Shown: positions 29,741 to 39,190 of the stretch, piece after piece
How positions within the stretch are numbered: position 1 is the first letter of the stretch
Layout of the letters: every line of letters begins with the position of its first letter
NCBI GenBank assembly: GCA_965250115.1
Contig: CBDFNJ010000002.1
Span: forward strand, 2,480,001 to 2,544,000
Direction: 5' to 3'
DNA from: CBDFHB01 sp965250115
Lineage (GTDB): Bacteria > Acidobacteriota > Vicinamibacteria > Marinacidobacterales > SMYC01
Length of the DNA: 64,000 bases
The notes under the pieces: model-generated
What the model saw: the letters and a program-made list of their open reading frames with translations, nothing else
Database searches by the model: none
Told to the model about the DNA's origin: nothing
Made by a program: the position numbers and the translations under genes

Positions 29741-31279
29741 CTACTCCCATTCGATAGTCGAAGGAGGCTTCGACGAAATGTCATACACCACGCGATTGAT
29801 GCCTCGCACTTCACCGATGATCCGGCTCGAGATGGTTCCGAGAAGCTCGTCAGGGAGCTTGGCCCAGTCGGCCGTCATGCCGTCCCTGCTCGTGACAGCC
29901 CGAATCGCGAGAACGTGCTCGTAGGTTCTCGCATCGCCCATGACACCGACACTGCGTATCGGAAGGAGCACGGCGAAAGATTGCCACACCTCCCGATAGA
30001 GCCCCGCCTTCTTGATCTCGTCCACGAGGATGTCGTCCGCTCCACGCAGGAGATCGAGCCGCTCGCGCGTGACCGAGCCGAGGATCCGAATGGCGAGTCC
30101 CGGTCCAGGAAAAGGCTGTCGGAAGAGGAGCTCTTCGTCGAGTCCGAGCTCGAGCCCGAGATTCCTGACCTCGTCCTTGAAAAGCTCTCGGAGTGGCTCG
30201 ATGAGCTCGAATTTGAGCCGCTTCGGCAGTCCGCCAACGTTGTGATGGCTCTTGATAACCTGCGACGGGCCCTTGACCGAGACACTCTCGATCACGTCTG
30301 GATAGAGCGTGCCCTGGGCGAGGAAGTGGGCGCGGTCGATGTCCTTCGCGTGCTCCGTGAAGACCGAGATGAACTCCCGACCGATGATCTTTCTCTTGCG
30401 CTCCGGATCGGCGACTCCCTGGAGCTTGGTCAGAAAGCGATCCGAAGCGTCCACGGCAATGACGTTCAGGTGAAGCTTGCGGGCGAAACGGTCCATGACT
30501 TGCGCCGCTTCGTTCTTCCGCAGGACACCGTTGTCGACGAAGATGCAGGTCAATTGGCTGCCGACCGCTTCGTGCACGAGCTTCGCGGTTACGGAGGAAT
30601 CTACGCCGCCGGACAGAGCGCAGACGACGCTTGCGCCACCGACGCGCTCGCGGATCGCCGCCACGGCCTCTTCGGCATAGGAACGCATGTTCCAATCGCC
30701 TTCGACCTTGCAAATGCCGAAGGCGAAGTTCTTCAGAATCTCGGTGCCACGCTCTGTATGGGCCACTTCGGGATGAAATTGAACGCCATAGAGGCGACGC
30801 GCCTCGTCCTCGAACGCAGCCACTGGCGCCGCGTCGCTGCTCGCGGTCACGTGAAAACCGGTGGGAAGCGTCTCGATTCTATCCCCGTGAGAAGCCCAGA
30901 CCTTCAACTCCGGTCCGACACCTTCGAAGAGCGGGCTTCCGTTCCTGCAGGCGATCACCGCGTGTCCGTACTCGCGGTGTCCGGCTGGCTGGACGTCGCT
31001 TCCGAGCGTCTTGGCCATGAGCTGCATTCCGTAGCAGACCCCGAGCGTCGGCACACCGACTCGAAAGATCGCGGGGTCGCAGTGAGGCGAGCCCTGCTCA
31101 TAGACGCTGTCCGGTCCGCCAGAAAGCACCACGCCCCTGACGTTCGGACGCAACAGCTCCTCGACAGGGGTCGTATAGGGACGGATCTCACAGTAGACCG
31201 ACAGCTCCCGTAAACGTCGTGCGATGAGTTGGGTGTACTGTGATCCGAAATCGAGAATGAGAATGATATCGTGCGTCAT
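29741..31279 (-). CDS. guaA: GMP synthase (glutamine-hydrolysing)
   Basis: 512 residues. The class I glutaminase domain has the nucleophile Cys in LGVCYGMQLMA and HPEVAHTERG; the ATP-pyrophosphatase P-loop is ALSGGVDSSV; the C-terminal dimerisation domain ends KPPSTIEWE. It converts XMP to GMP. ATG 31279 (MTHDIILILDFGSQYTQ) is preferred to the far upstream in-frame start because of the family start and the promoter at 31313-31341. dnaE follows 4 nt downstream. Confidence 0.96.
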   Translation of the reverse strand: MTHDIILILDFGSQYTQLIARRLRELSVYCEIRPYTTPVEELLRPNVRGVVLSGGPDSVYEQGSPHCDPAIFRVGVPTLGVCYGMQLMAKTLGSDVQPAGHREYGHAVIACRNGSPLFEGVGPELKVWASHGDRIETLPTGFHVTASSDAAPVAAFEDEARRLYGVQFHPEVAHTERGTEILKNFAFGICKVEGDWNMRSYAEEAVAAIRERVGGASVVCALSGGVDSSVTAKLVHEAVGSQLTCIFVDNGVLRKNEAAQVMDRFARKLHLNVIAVDASDRFLTKLQGVADPERKRKIIGREFISVFTEHAKDIDRAHFLAQGTLYPDVIESVSVKGPSQVIKSHHNVGGLPKRLKFELIEPLRELFKDEVRNLGLELGLDEELLFRQPFPGPGLAIRILGSVTRERLDLLRGADDILVDEIKKAGLYREVWQSFAVLLPIRSVGVMGDARTYEHVLAIRAVTSRDGMTADWAKLPDELLGTISSRIIGEVRGINRVVYDISSKPPSTIEWE

Positions 31280-31312
31280 GGACGACCTGGGTTTTTCGCT
31301 ACGAGGACCGGC

Positions 31313-31341
31313 ATTATATCGGCACGGCCCGCCGATCACAA
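31313..31341 (-). promoter_or_regulatory. guaA promoter
   Basis: On the minus strand TTGTGA (31341-31336) and a perfect TATAAT (31318-31313) are separated by 17 nt. The predicted start gives a short leader of about 27 nt before the guaA ATG at 31279. It may also serve dnaE downstream. Confidence 0.7.
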
Positions 31342-31418
31342 GACCTTGAGGTCTTTGATTCAGCCACTCCCAACATGTTGTGTTCTTGATGTTTGACTTC
31401 TTCGCTTTCCCCCGTAAT

Positions 31419-32861
31419 ATGCGAACCCTCGTGCTCTGGAAACTGATGTCCGTACTTGCCCTTGTGCTGATGGCCGGCAAATCCGCCGGGTCACCGCAGA
31501 CGGAGGCGGATCCCGCTCCGAGTGGTGAGGAGACCACTCCGGAGGGCGAGCCGGCCGCCCATGAGGAGGGTGAGGAGGGTCAGGAGGACGAGGCTCTCGA
31601 AGAGGTCGCGCCGCCTCCGCCGCCTCCTCCCGATGGCCTCTTGCCCGTGGTGGAGTTAGCTCGGTTCGAGCACTCGCCCCGCGATCGTCCCCATGTCCTT
31701 ATCATCGGCGATCTTCTCGTCGTTGTGACCCGAAGCGGCCTCACGCATGGCATCGACGTCACCACGGGAGAGCTCCAATGGAAGCTCGGCCTGCCGGGCG
31801 AGGAGCTCTTCCCGCCAGTAATGCTCCCACCACTCGAGGACCTCTCCCTCCTGCTCTCGACACCGAGTGGACGTCTGTTCCTTCTCGACGGACGAACGGG
31901 GCGTATCGAATCGGAGAAGCAACTTTCCTTCCCTCTCGCGCTTGCGCCCTTCGTGAGCGACGCTTCGGTCCTCTACGCCGGTACTCCCGAAGGCGTGATC
32001 CATGGCTTCGATCTCGAATCGGACACCGAGATCTTCGCCACGGCAATCGGCGAGTCGCCCAGTGCCTTTGCGAGCTCGAGCAATCTGCTCGCGGTCTCGG
32101 GGGCACGTCAGACGTTGACGGCCCTCGATCCCGTGACCGGCGCGGTGAAGTGGACCCTCGTCGGGCGGGGTCCATTCCGTGCTCCCGCCACCTTCGGTGA
32201 CGATCGGAAGCGCCTGTACATAGGAAGCGATACTGGAGAGTTCTACTGCCTTGACGCCATTACCGGCAAGGTCAAATTCAAATGGGCGACCGGTGCCTCC
32301 ATCCGCTCACCCGCGCTCGTCGAAGGCGATCGTGTCTACGTGTCCTCTTACGCAAACGCGATCTACGCCTACGGAGCGCGCAACGGCCATGAGCAGTGGC
32401 GTGCGCACTTACCTGGCAGGCCCGCGTCGGGGCCCGTCCGCCTCTACCAGCGATTCATTGTGGCGACCCAGGACGGGATGCTCATCGAGATCGATCCAAC
32501 GCGGGGGCACCTGGGAAAGAGCCACGTCGTGTCGGGAGAGATACCCGACAGTCCCGTGTTTCACATCGTGCCGGCACCGCCCATCGCCGTCCTTCCCGAA
32601 GAGCCGGAGAGTCTCCCGGCGGAGGCCCTCTTGGCGGACCCCGAGCTTGCTGACGAAGGCTCTGAGGAGCCGGAGGAGCCCAAGTGGTACGAGCTGTCGC
32701 GCATCGCCGTCGCTCTCAGGTCCGGACAGGTCTTGCTGCTTCGACATCAGCCGCCGGAGCCCCCGAAGCCCGAGGAGGTGCTCGATGCCGAGGGCAGCGA
32801 AGGCCTCATGCCTGGACAGACGGGCGCCGCACCGCCGGGCGCGCCGCCTGTCCCCTTTTGA
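31419..32861 (+). CDS. Exported PQQ-type beta-propeller protein (BamB-like fold)
   Basis: About 480 residues. A signal segment (WKLMSVLALVLMAGKSAGS) is followed by a Pro/Glu-rich linker with a run of seven prolines. Repeated propeller blades follow: GLTHGIDVTTGELQWKLG, GRLFLLDGRTGRIESE, QTLTALDPVTGAVKWTL, GEFYCLDAITGKVKFKW, NAIYAYGARNGHEQWRA. A Pro/Glu/Ala-rich tail ends it. Likely periplasmic. BamB itself has no such linkers, so a specific role is not claimed. In-frame starts at GTG 31380 and ATG 31389 are alternatives; no clear ribosome site decides. Confidence 0.78.
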   Translation: MRTLVLWKLMSVLALVLMAGKSAGSPQTEADPAPSGEETTPEGEPAAHEEGEEGQEDEALEEVAPPPPPPPDGLLPVVELARFEHSPRDRPHVLIIGDLLVVVTRSGLTHGIDVTTGELQWKLGLPGEELFPPVMLPPLEDLSLLLSTPSGRLFLLDGRTGRIESEKQLSFPLALAPFVSDASVLYAGTPEGVIHGFDLESDTEIFATAIGESPSAFASSSNLLAVSGARQTLTALDPVTGAVKWTLVGRGPFRAPATFGDDRKRLYIGSDTGEFYCLDAITGKVKFKWATGASIRSPALVEGDRVYVSSYANAIYAYGARNGHEQWRAHLPGRPASGPVRLYQRFIVATQDGMLIEIDPTRGHLGKSHVVSGEIPDSPVFHIVPAPPIAVLPEEPESLPAEALLADPELADEGSEEPEEPKWYELSRIAVALRSGQVLLLRHQPPEPPKPEEVLDAEGSEGLMPGQTGAAPPGAPPVPF

Positions 32862-32964
32862 ATCCAATCGTCCACGCCGTGGGATCTATCGCTTCGTGGA
32901 ATCAAGGAGTTACGCTTCCCCAGGGCTGGAATGGAACCTGCATTCCATTGAGGTTCGGTACGCT

Positions 32965-32994
32965 TTGACATTTTCGACAAGGCGACGCTAACAT
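32965..32994 (+). promoter_or_regulatory. Candidate promoter for the 33006 gene
   Basis: TTGACA at 32965-32970 and TAACAT at 32989-32994 (4 of 6 consensus positions) are 18 nt apart. The predicted start lies only a few bases before ATG 33006. Confidence 0.45.
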
Positions 32995-33005
32995 GGATTG
33001 AAAAG

Positions 33006-33533
33006 ATGGTTAGTTTGACAGTCTCGATGCTCCTCGCCTCGCTGTCGCTCGGGCCTGTCGCCGTTCCCAGCCAGAAGAAACCGGAGCCACCCAGCTACTT
33101 CAAGTACCTCAGCGCCCATGAAGAGGAAGAGGCTCCCAAGCCTGTGGATGTTCGCAGTGAAGGCGACCTCCGGAGGGCTATCGGGAGGATCGTCTCTGCC
33201 TTCGAGGCAGGTGACGCCTCGGACGTCGAAGACTCCCTCGTCCGAAGCCGCATTTTCCTTTCGTTGAGAGCGAAGGGCGACCAGAAGGGGTTCTTTGGGC
33301 CGAGCCAGATCAAGTTCATGTTCGAGAAGCTCTTCGAGGAACGAGAGCCCCGCGATTTCACCTACGACTCTGAGGAGCTGGACTTCGCAAGGGACGGAAG
33401 CGTCTCGTTCCGAGCGACTTGGACCTACGTGGTACTCGACGAAGACGAGCTCGCCACCGAGCTACTGCGATTCAAGATGGAGCGCAGCGGAAACGATTGG
33501 CGGGTTTCCGAGATACGAAGCGCTCCTGATTAG
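33006..33533 (+). CDS. Small exported protein, NTF2-like fold possible
   Basis: 175 residues. A short hydrophobic N-terminus (SLTVSMLLASLSLGPVAV) suggests export. The mature part has an alpha-plus-beta pattern (DLRRAIGRIVSAFEAGDASDV, then strands RDFTYDSEELDFARDGSVSF, TWTYVVLDEDE, DWRVSEIRSAPD) resembling small NTF2-like or DUF4783-type domains. Function unknown. 69 nt precede the giant kinase gene on the same strand, so co-transcription is likely. Confidence 0.65.
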   Translation: MVSLTVSMLLASLSLGPVAVPSQKKPEPPSYFKYLSAHEEEEAPKPVDVRSEGDLRRAIGRIVSAFEAGDASDVEDSLVRSRIFLSLRAKGDQKGFFGPSQIKFMFEKLFEEREPRDFTYDSEELDFARDGSVSFRATWTYVVLDEDELATELLRFKMERSGNDWRVSEIRSAPD

Positions 33534-33602
33534 ACAGCTCACCTCGTCTCCAGCCGGTCCCATGACTGGTCACGGGAGTTCCGCGACGCCAGGCCAGCAC
33601 CC

Positions 33603-36600
33603 ATGAGTGACGAAGCGCCGGCAATCTCGCCCCCGCCGAGCTCGATGAAACGCCGTGCCGGGATCCTACTTGCGAGCGTGGTTCTCCTGTTCACCCTGGT
33701 CGTCGTCGACGTCAGCCGGGAGCTCACGCTCCTGAGTGACATCGCCGGATGGGTCGTATTCGGTTTTGCGGCTTTGTTACTGGTGCTCGCAGTGTCGTTG
33801 CGCTCGCTTCCCAACCGCACCGTAGCCCTTTTGCTTCTGCTTGGTGCTCTCGGCACGCTGGGCCTGCGAAGTGTCGGACTCGGACGGGCGGTCGCGCGCT
33901 CGCCCGAACAGTGGCGAATTATCCAGGACGAGACGGGCCGCCGCCTCGCCGCGGTCGCTTCTGAAAGGTTCACCGAGCTGTGCTCGCGGGTTCGCGCAGC
34001 AGCGCGAGACCTCGCTCGATCCTCCGCCGTTGCGCTCACGGTCGAGGGATCGGACGCCCACGACTACGTGTCGCGAGCCTTCGAGGAGCTGGCACGGGCC
34101 GACTTGCCACGGGCGCACCCAAGGGGCGTTCCCGGAGCCACACTTTTCGACGGTGGACGCAGCCCGGTCGCCTGGGCCGGCGCGAATGCCTCACTCGAGT
34201 CGGAGTTTCGGCGGCGGGGCGTTGCCCAGCGGTCCGAGATGTTCGTCGTCCGGCACGGGGTGCACACTCACTTGGTCGCGATCGAGCCCCTCCTCAGCAG
34301 GCTCGGCTTTGTTTCCGTCGAAGTTCCACTGTCGGCGGAGCGAGGCATCGAGAATCGCTATCTCGAAGACTACAGCGCCCTGACATCCTGGGTCGGGCGA
34401 GATTTCGAGACTATCTACATTACGTTCGGAGATCAGGCTGTCGAGATCCGAGGTTTGTTCGAAGCCCGTGGAGATCCCTTCTGGTTCGAGACGGATGAGG
34501 CTCCGCGTCTCTACTTCGGCCTGCGTGCAGATGATGGCGAGCTACTGGCCATATCTTCAATGCTGGCGGCCCCGCCATCCGTCGCTCGCTTGGAGGTTCG
34601 GCGGGACCTCCGCCTCCTGTCCGCCGTCGCCTTGTCTATCGCTGCCTTGCTCGCACTCTCGATCTTCGCGTCGACGAGGCCGAACGGCCTCGCGCTGGTC
34701 GCTGCTATCTGGGCGACCCGGCTCGTGCTCCTCTATACGGACTTGCCTCTCGGGCTCGGAGGGGATCTCGACAATCCCGCGCACTACGCCTCTTCGCTAC
34801 TCTTCGACCTCTCTCGTTCTCCAGCCGATTTCTTTCTGACGGCGCTAGCGATTCTTACGACGGCTTTCATCGCGACTCGTCGCCTCCGCTCCCGAGGAGG
34901 AGAGCGATCGGGACTTCAGCGCTCGACAAGTATTTTTCGAGCGCTCGCGGGCTCGGTCGTCGTTTTCCTGCTGGTTTTCGGGGCGACCGAAGTTCTTCTC
35001 GATGCATGGTTGAACTCGAGCCTCGCGCTATCGACCGTCTCCTTCGTGCCTCTCGAAGCTCCTAGACTCATCGTTCAACTGGGTCTTCTCTGCCTTTTCG
35101 TTTCGACGGGACTTCTCGGATGGCTCATCTATGACCTGACCGCTCCCTCTCCGCGTAGGTGGTCGGGCGTGGTCTCACTCCTGCTGGTCGATGGACTCGT
35201 TCTCGCCGTCGCAGGTGCTTTGCTGAGCAACGCGGGCTTCTTCGAGACGACATGGCTCAGCGCTATCCCTCTCCTCTCGGTCCACCTGGTCGCAATGATA
35301 GCCAGTCACGAGACCGAGGCGACTGGCTCCGCGAGCCTCTATCACCGACTACGCTCCGGTTTCTTGTTGATTCTCATTCCGGTGGTGTCTTTCTATCCTG
35401 CCATGGCTCGGTTCGGCGGCAGGACGATCGATAGCTTCGTCGAGAGCCGAGTGGCGCCGATCGTTCTTCAGCACGGCAGCACTCGCCTCGACGTACTCAC
35501 CGAGACCACACGAGCCATCGACCGCCAAGAAAATCTAGGGCTCCTTTACGATTTGGATCGGCCGGACCTCGCATATCGCCTTTGGGTCTCCACCGAGCTC
35601 AGCGGGTCCTATCTGAGCTCCTCTATCGAGATCGTCGATTCACAGGGCGTCGTCGTCTCTCGTTTCGCGCTGAGCATCCCGACCGGAGAGCTCGATATCG
35701 AGCGTGAGCCCGCACCCGAAGAGTGGATCGTTGAGGACGAGACCCTCAAGAGCGATCCCCACCACCCGGGGTTCCTGCTCGTGAGACGCTCGCTCCGGGG
35801 CCCGAACCAGAACCGGTGGGAGATACGGGTGCGGGCCGCCGCCGACTGGCGAAACCTTCCGTTCGTAGCTACGACGGATCCCTTCATGTACCTCTTCCGT
35901 ACGACCGGCCTCGAAGCGCCGCTCCGGTTTCCCTACCGAGAGCTGGAGTTGTTCGTTTTCCGTCCGGACGGAACTGCGGTCTTCCAGTCGGTAGGGGGCG
36001 CCCTCCAACCTGGTGAGGCCACCTTGCGGGACGCCGGCACGACTCCCCTGTGGTGGCACCACGAGCACGAAGGCGAGGTTCACAGAACCTATCTCTTCGC
36101 GGATTCCCGATACGTTTATGCACTCTCCTATCCACACAAACCGGCGCTCTCGACGGCTGCGGAGCTCGCGGGCTGGACGCTCCTCGCGACCGCCGCCGGA
36201 TTGCTCGCTTTGGGAATCTCTATCGTTCTAGCCTCGTTCGGGAGCTCTCTAGGGGTGAGACTTCGGACAATCGTCGACGGTCTCGGCGGAAGCTTTGCTG
36301 CCAAGCTCTATGTAGCCTTCGTACTCATCGCACTCGTGCCGATCGTCTCTCTGGCATTCCTCATTCGAGGAATCGTCATCCAACAACTCCAACGCGACGC
36401 CGAAGGAGAGGGTGTCGCGAGAGCCCGCGTGGTTGAGCGGTTCCTCAACGACTTCATCGTTTATCAGCGCGGCGGGCCGTTAGGCCCTGCCGACAACGAA
36501 GTCCTGGTGAGCGATGCGGTTCTGGAGCGGGTCGGCGGTCTCGCGACCGTCGATGTCGATTTGTTTCGTGTCGGTGAGCTCGTCGCGACCAGCAAGCCCG

Positions 36601-37751
36601 AGATGTTCGCAAGCGGACTCTTGAAGAGCCGTCTCGTTCCACGAGCCTATCGCGACATCGTCCAGAGCCGTTTGTCTCACTCCGTACACCGCGAGTCCGT
36701 CGGTTCGCTCGGCTACCGCGTCGTCTCCGTCCCGATCGTTTTCGAACCCTGGCGGGAGCCCGGCGTTTTGTCTCTACCTCTGGCTAGTCGTCAACCGGAA
36801 ATCGACCGCAAGGTTTCGTCCTTGAACCAGGCTGTCCTTCTGGCCGCTCTGTGCTTTTCTCTCGCGGCGGCCGCACTCGCCTATACCCTGGCCCGAAGAA
36901 TCGCCGGACCAATCAATACACTCACTGACGCTACGCACCGCATTGCGGAGGGAGATTTTTCCGTCTCTTTACAGCCGAGCTCGAAGGACGAGATTGGGAC
37001 GCTCTTTCGGAGCTTTATCCAAATGACGTCGGAGCTCAAGCAGCAGCGTATCGACCTCGAAAAGACGAAGAAACTGGAGGCCTGGGCGGAGATGGCTCGG
37101 CAAGTGGCTCACGAGGTCAAGAATCCCCTGACTCCCATTCAACTCTCGACCGAGCACCTTCTACGTGTGTATCAAGATCCGGACGTGGATTTTGACAAAG
37201 TGCTCGACGAGTGCACGGATACGATTCTGCAGCAGGTGAAGTCGCTTCGCCAGATCTCGATGGAGTTCTCGACCTTCGCTTCGCCGGAGCCCCTCAAGCT
37301 CGAGTCGTTGGATCTTGGAGAGCTCGTTCGCGAGACCCTCGAGCCATACGTGCACGCACCGCCGACTGGGATCGAGTTCGAGGTTCAGGTCGATGGAACG
37401 TTACCTCGGATCCGTGGCGACCGTCGCCTCGTAAAGCGCACCCTCGTGAACTTGATGGAAAACGCTCTGCACGCCGTGAACGGAAGCGGTGCGGTCCGGG
37501 TTCGAGTCGAGCCGGACGCTTCGAACGGAAGACGCTTCGTGCGCGTTTCCGTATCCGACACGGGCGTGGGCGTGGACCCGGAACTCCAGGGGCGTATCTT
37601 CGAGCCGTATTTCTCTACGAGGACAAGTGGTACGGGTCTGGGGCTCGCCATCGCGAAGAAAGTCGTCGAGGACCATGGGGGCCAAATCTCCCTCGAAAGC
37701 GAGCCGGGACGGGGAACGGAAGTCACCATGACCCTACCTGTCTCTTCCTAG
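33603..37751 (+). CDS. Giant multi-membrane sensor histidine kinase, NtrY type
   Basis: 1382 residues, about twice the usual NtrY length. Two N-terminal membrane helices, an extracytoplasmic region (about 110-310), a bundle of membrane helices (about 330-600), a second extracytoplasmic region (about 600-850), further helices (near 870 and 905), a third sensor stretch, then HAMP (RIAGPINTLTDATHRIAEGD). The H-box QVAHEVKNPLTPIQLSTEHL is typical of NtrY. The ATP-binding domain has N box NLMENALHAVNG, DTGVGV and TGLGLAIAKKVVEDHG. The cognate regulator is not in the window. A link to RpoN is inference. Confidence 0.88.
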   Translation: MSDEAPAISPPPSSMKRRAGILLASVVLLFTLVVVDVSRELTLLSDIAGWVVFGFAALLLVLAVSLRSLPNRTVALLLLLGALGTLGLRSVGLGRAVARSPEQWRIIQDETGRRLAAVASERFTELCSRVRAAARDLARSSAVALTVEGSDAHDYVSRAFEELARADLPRAHPRGVPGATLFDGGRSPVAWAGANASLESEFRRRGVAQRSEMFVVRHGVHTHLVAIEPLLSRLGFVSVEVPLSAERGIENRYLEDYSALTSWVGRDFETIYITFGDQAVEIRGLFEARGDPFWFETDEAPRLYFGLRADDGELLAISSMLAAPPSVARLEVRRDLRLLSAVALSIAALLALSIFASTRPNGLALVAAIWATRLVLLYTDLPLGLGGDLDNPAHYASSLLFDLSRSPADFFLTALAILTTAFIATRRLRSRGGERSGLQRSTSIFRALAGSVVVFLLVFGATEVLLDAWLNSSLALSTVSFVPLEAPRLIVQLGLLCLFVSTGLLGWLIYDLTAPSPRRWSGVVSLLLVDGLVLAVAGALLSNAGFFETTWLSAIPLLSVHLVAMIASHETEATGSASLYHRLRSGFLLILIPVVSFYPAMARFGGRTIDSFVESRVAPIVLQHGSTRLDVLTETTRAIDRQENLGLLYDLDRPDLAYRLWVSTELSGSYLSSSIEIVDSQGVVVSRFALSIPTGELDIEREPAPEEWIVEDETLKSDPHHPGFLLVRRSLRGPNQNRWEIRVRAAADWRNLPFVATTDPFMYLFRTTGLEAPLRFPYRELELFVFRPDGTAVFQSVGGALQPGEATLRDAGTTPLWWHHEHEGEVHRTYLFADSRYVYALSYPHKPALSTAAELAGWTLLATAAGLLALGISIVLASFGSSLGVRLRTIVDGLGGSFAAKLYVAFVLIALVPIVSLAFLIRGIVIQQLQRDAEGEGVARARVVERFLNDFIVYQRGGPLGPADNEVLVSDAVLERVGGLATVDVDLFRVGELVATSKPEMFASGLLKSRLVPRAYRDIVQSRLSHSVHRESVGSLGYRVVSVPIVFEPWREPGVLSLPLASRQPEIDRKVSSLNQAVLLAALCFSLAAAALAYTLARRIAGPINTLTDATHRIAEGDFSVSLQPSSKDEIGTLFRSFIQMTSELKQQRIDLEKTKKLEAWAEMARQVAHEVKNPLTPIQLSTEHLLRVYQDPDVDFDKVLDECTDTILQQVKSLRQISMEFSTFASPEPLKLESLDLGELVRETLEPYVHAPPTGIEFEVQVDGTLPRIRGDRRLVKRTLVNLMENALHAVNGSGAVRVRVEPDASNGRRFVRVSVSDTGVGVDPELQGRIFEPYFSTRTSGTGLGLAIAKKVVEDHGGQISLESEPGRGTEVTMTLPVSS

Positions 37752-37755
37752 TACG

Positions 37756-38208
37756 TCACTCCCTCGGGCAGTCGGGAAAGCTCCAAGCGCCTGCGACGTC
37801 CTTCCTCACTCCGAGTGGCGTCGTCACGCAGCACGTGTAGAGGGGCACGACGAGATAGCGCATTCCCAGGAACTCACTTTCAGGACTCGTGGGCTGGAGC
37901 TCTGCCCTTTCGACGCGGCGCATGTCCATCGCCTCTGTAGCCGCGCGCCAGACCGCTTTGGCCTCGCTGCAGACCTCGCCGCGATTCTCGCGGTCGATCC
38001 CGGTCAGGTATTCGATAGTAAGCGCTCCGCGCCCGTTCGAGCCCGTGGCAAGCACGTGGACCTTGCGTCCCGAGGCAATCTGAAGCGCCGGCTCGTCCAA
38101 CCCGGGTGCGCAGATGCGATCGCCGCAACGACGGAACTCGACCACGTGCCACCCGAACCATCCAGCCGCCGCGAGCGCCGCCACCGCGGGCCAGAGCTTC
38201 GATTGCAT
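37756..38208 (-). CDS. Membrane-anchored small protein of unknown function
   Basis: 150 residues. N-terminal hydrophobic segment (LWPAVAALAAAGWFGWHVVEF), then an exported-looking domain containing six cysteines, including a CC pair (PLYTCCVTTPLGV), so disulfides are possible. No recognised domain. It begins 10 nt after the Asd-like gene stop, as the last gene of the psd-pssA operon, and is convergent with the histidine kinase gene. Confidence 0.6.
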   Translation of the reverse strand: MQSKLWPAVAALAAAGWFGWHVVEFRRCGDRICAPGLDEPALQIASGRKVHVLATGSNGRGALTIEYLTGIDRENRGEVCSEAKAVWRAATEAMDMRRVERAELQPTSPESEFLGMRYLVVPLYTCCVTTPLGVRKDVAGAWSFPDCPRE

Positions 38209-38218
38209 CGATGACCGA

Positions 38219-39190
38219 CTACTTCAACACCGCTCGTGCGATCGCGATGGCCGCATGACCGGGATCGTAGGCGGTCGTGTCCGCGACGGCCCAGAGCCAA
38301 CAGCCCGCGCCACCACCATGCTCGCTCGGCCGGATCGCCCCGACGTGAATTTGTTCGGATTCCGCGACGCTCAGCGGTGTCGGGAACGCGGGCGAACGAC
38401 CTGACGCAACCGCGAAGGGAGCGCTCCGGAAGCAGGCTGACACGGCCCGCTCCAATACCGGAGCTTCGAGCTCGACGAAGATCGATGCCGAATAGCCGTG
38501 GAACACCGGCACCTGGACGAGGCTCAAGCTGACCGGTTCCTCGAACCCGGCGATTGCCCTTGCTTCACTCGCGAACGCAGAAGCGAGATTCCCAAAGGAC
38601 GTGGTGGAGCCGTAGATTCGCGTGTTGAAGGCAAGCTGCTCCGGAAACACTTCGATGGGGGGATCTTGGAAGTTCAGAAGTTGCACCACCTGCTGATGGA
38701 GCTCGTTCGCCGCGCGGCTCCCCAGTTCTTCGGCGGGCAGAAGCAAGGTGGCCAGGGCCCCCCGAACGTCGAGCGCCTCTACCAAAGGCGAAAGGGTGCG
38801 GCCCAACAGATAGGATCCCATCCGAGGGACGACCACCAGACGCTCGTCCAACTTCGTCTCTTCCGAAAACACGACCGGGGCCTCAAGTCCCGACGCAGCG
38901 TGCACGATCGTGAGCACGCCCTGCTCCGCGGCAAGTCGAGCCACGCGGTTCACGACGTCGGAGTCTTCGGCGGCCACGAAGAGGACGTCCAGGTGAGGAA
39001 AGAGATCGGGGTCCAACGGTTGGGTCACCACGACTTCATCGCCGAATTGGGCCAGCGAAGCCTCGCCGGGAAGCTCCGTTTCCAGTAGTTTCAGCTCGAT
39101 CACCGGCAGTTGCCCCTCGCCGAGCAGATCGCGAACACGCTGTCCGAACGGGCTATTCGGGTGGACGACGCCGACCCGATAGCCTCTCAT
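38219..39190 (-). CDS. Aspartate-semialdehyde dehydrogenase-like protein (USG-1 type, no catalytic Cys)
   Basis: 323 residues. The N-terminal part resembles the Rossmann domain of Asd (GYRVGVVHPNSPFGQRVRDLL) and the C-terminal part the Asd dimerisation domain (VPVFHGYSASIFVELEAP). The SNPNC-type active-site cysteine is absent: the segment reads RMGSYLLGRTLSPLVEAL. It is therefore probably a non-catalytic paralogue. ATG 39190 overlaps the pssA stop (ATGA), so it is translationally coupled to phospholipid genes. Function unknown. Confidence 0.75.
   Translation of the reverse strand: MRGYRVGVVHPNSPFGQRVRDLLGEGQLPVIELKLLETELPGEASLAQFGDEVVVTQPLDPDLFPHLDVLFVAAEDSDVVNRVARLAAEQGVLTIVHAASGLEAPVVFSEETKLDERLVVVPRMGSYLLGRTLSPLVEALDVRGALATLLLPAEELGSRAANELHQQVVQLLNFQDPPIEVFPEQLAFNTRIYGSTTSFGNLASAFASEARAIAGFEEPVSLSLVQVPVFHGYSASIFVELEAPVLERAVSACFRSAPFAVASGRSPAFPTPLSVAESEQIHVGAIRPSEHGGGAGCWLWAVADTTAYDPGHAAIAIARAVLK

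Noticed and set aside
28265..31213. 982-aa plus-strand open frame
   Set aside because: It is antisense to dnaE and guaA, with no domain; it stays open because of the codon bias of the real genes.
29741..31537. GuaA with an 86-residue N-terminal extension
   Set aside because: The extension covers the TATAAT promoter and lacks protein-like sequence; the family starts at ATG 31279.
31580..31765. Pro-repeat region of the beta-propeller gene as a separate repeat element
   Set aside because: The GC-rich run simply encodes a Pro/Glu linker within the reading frame.
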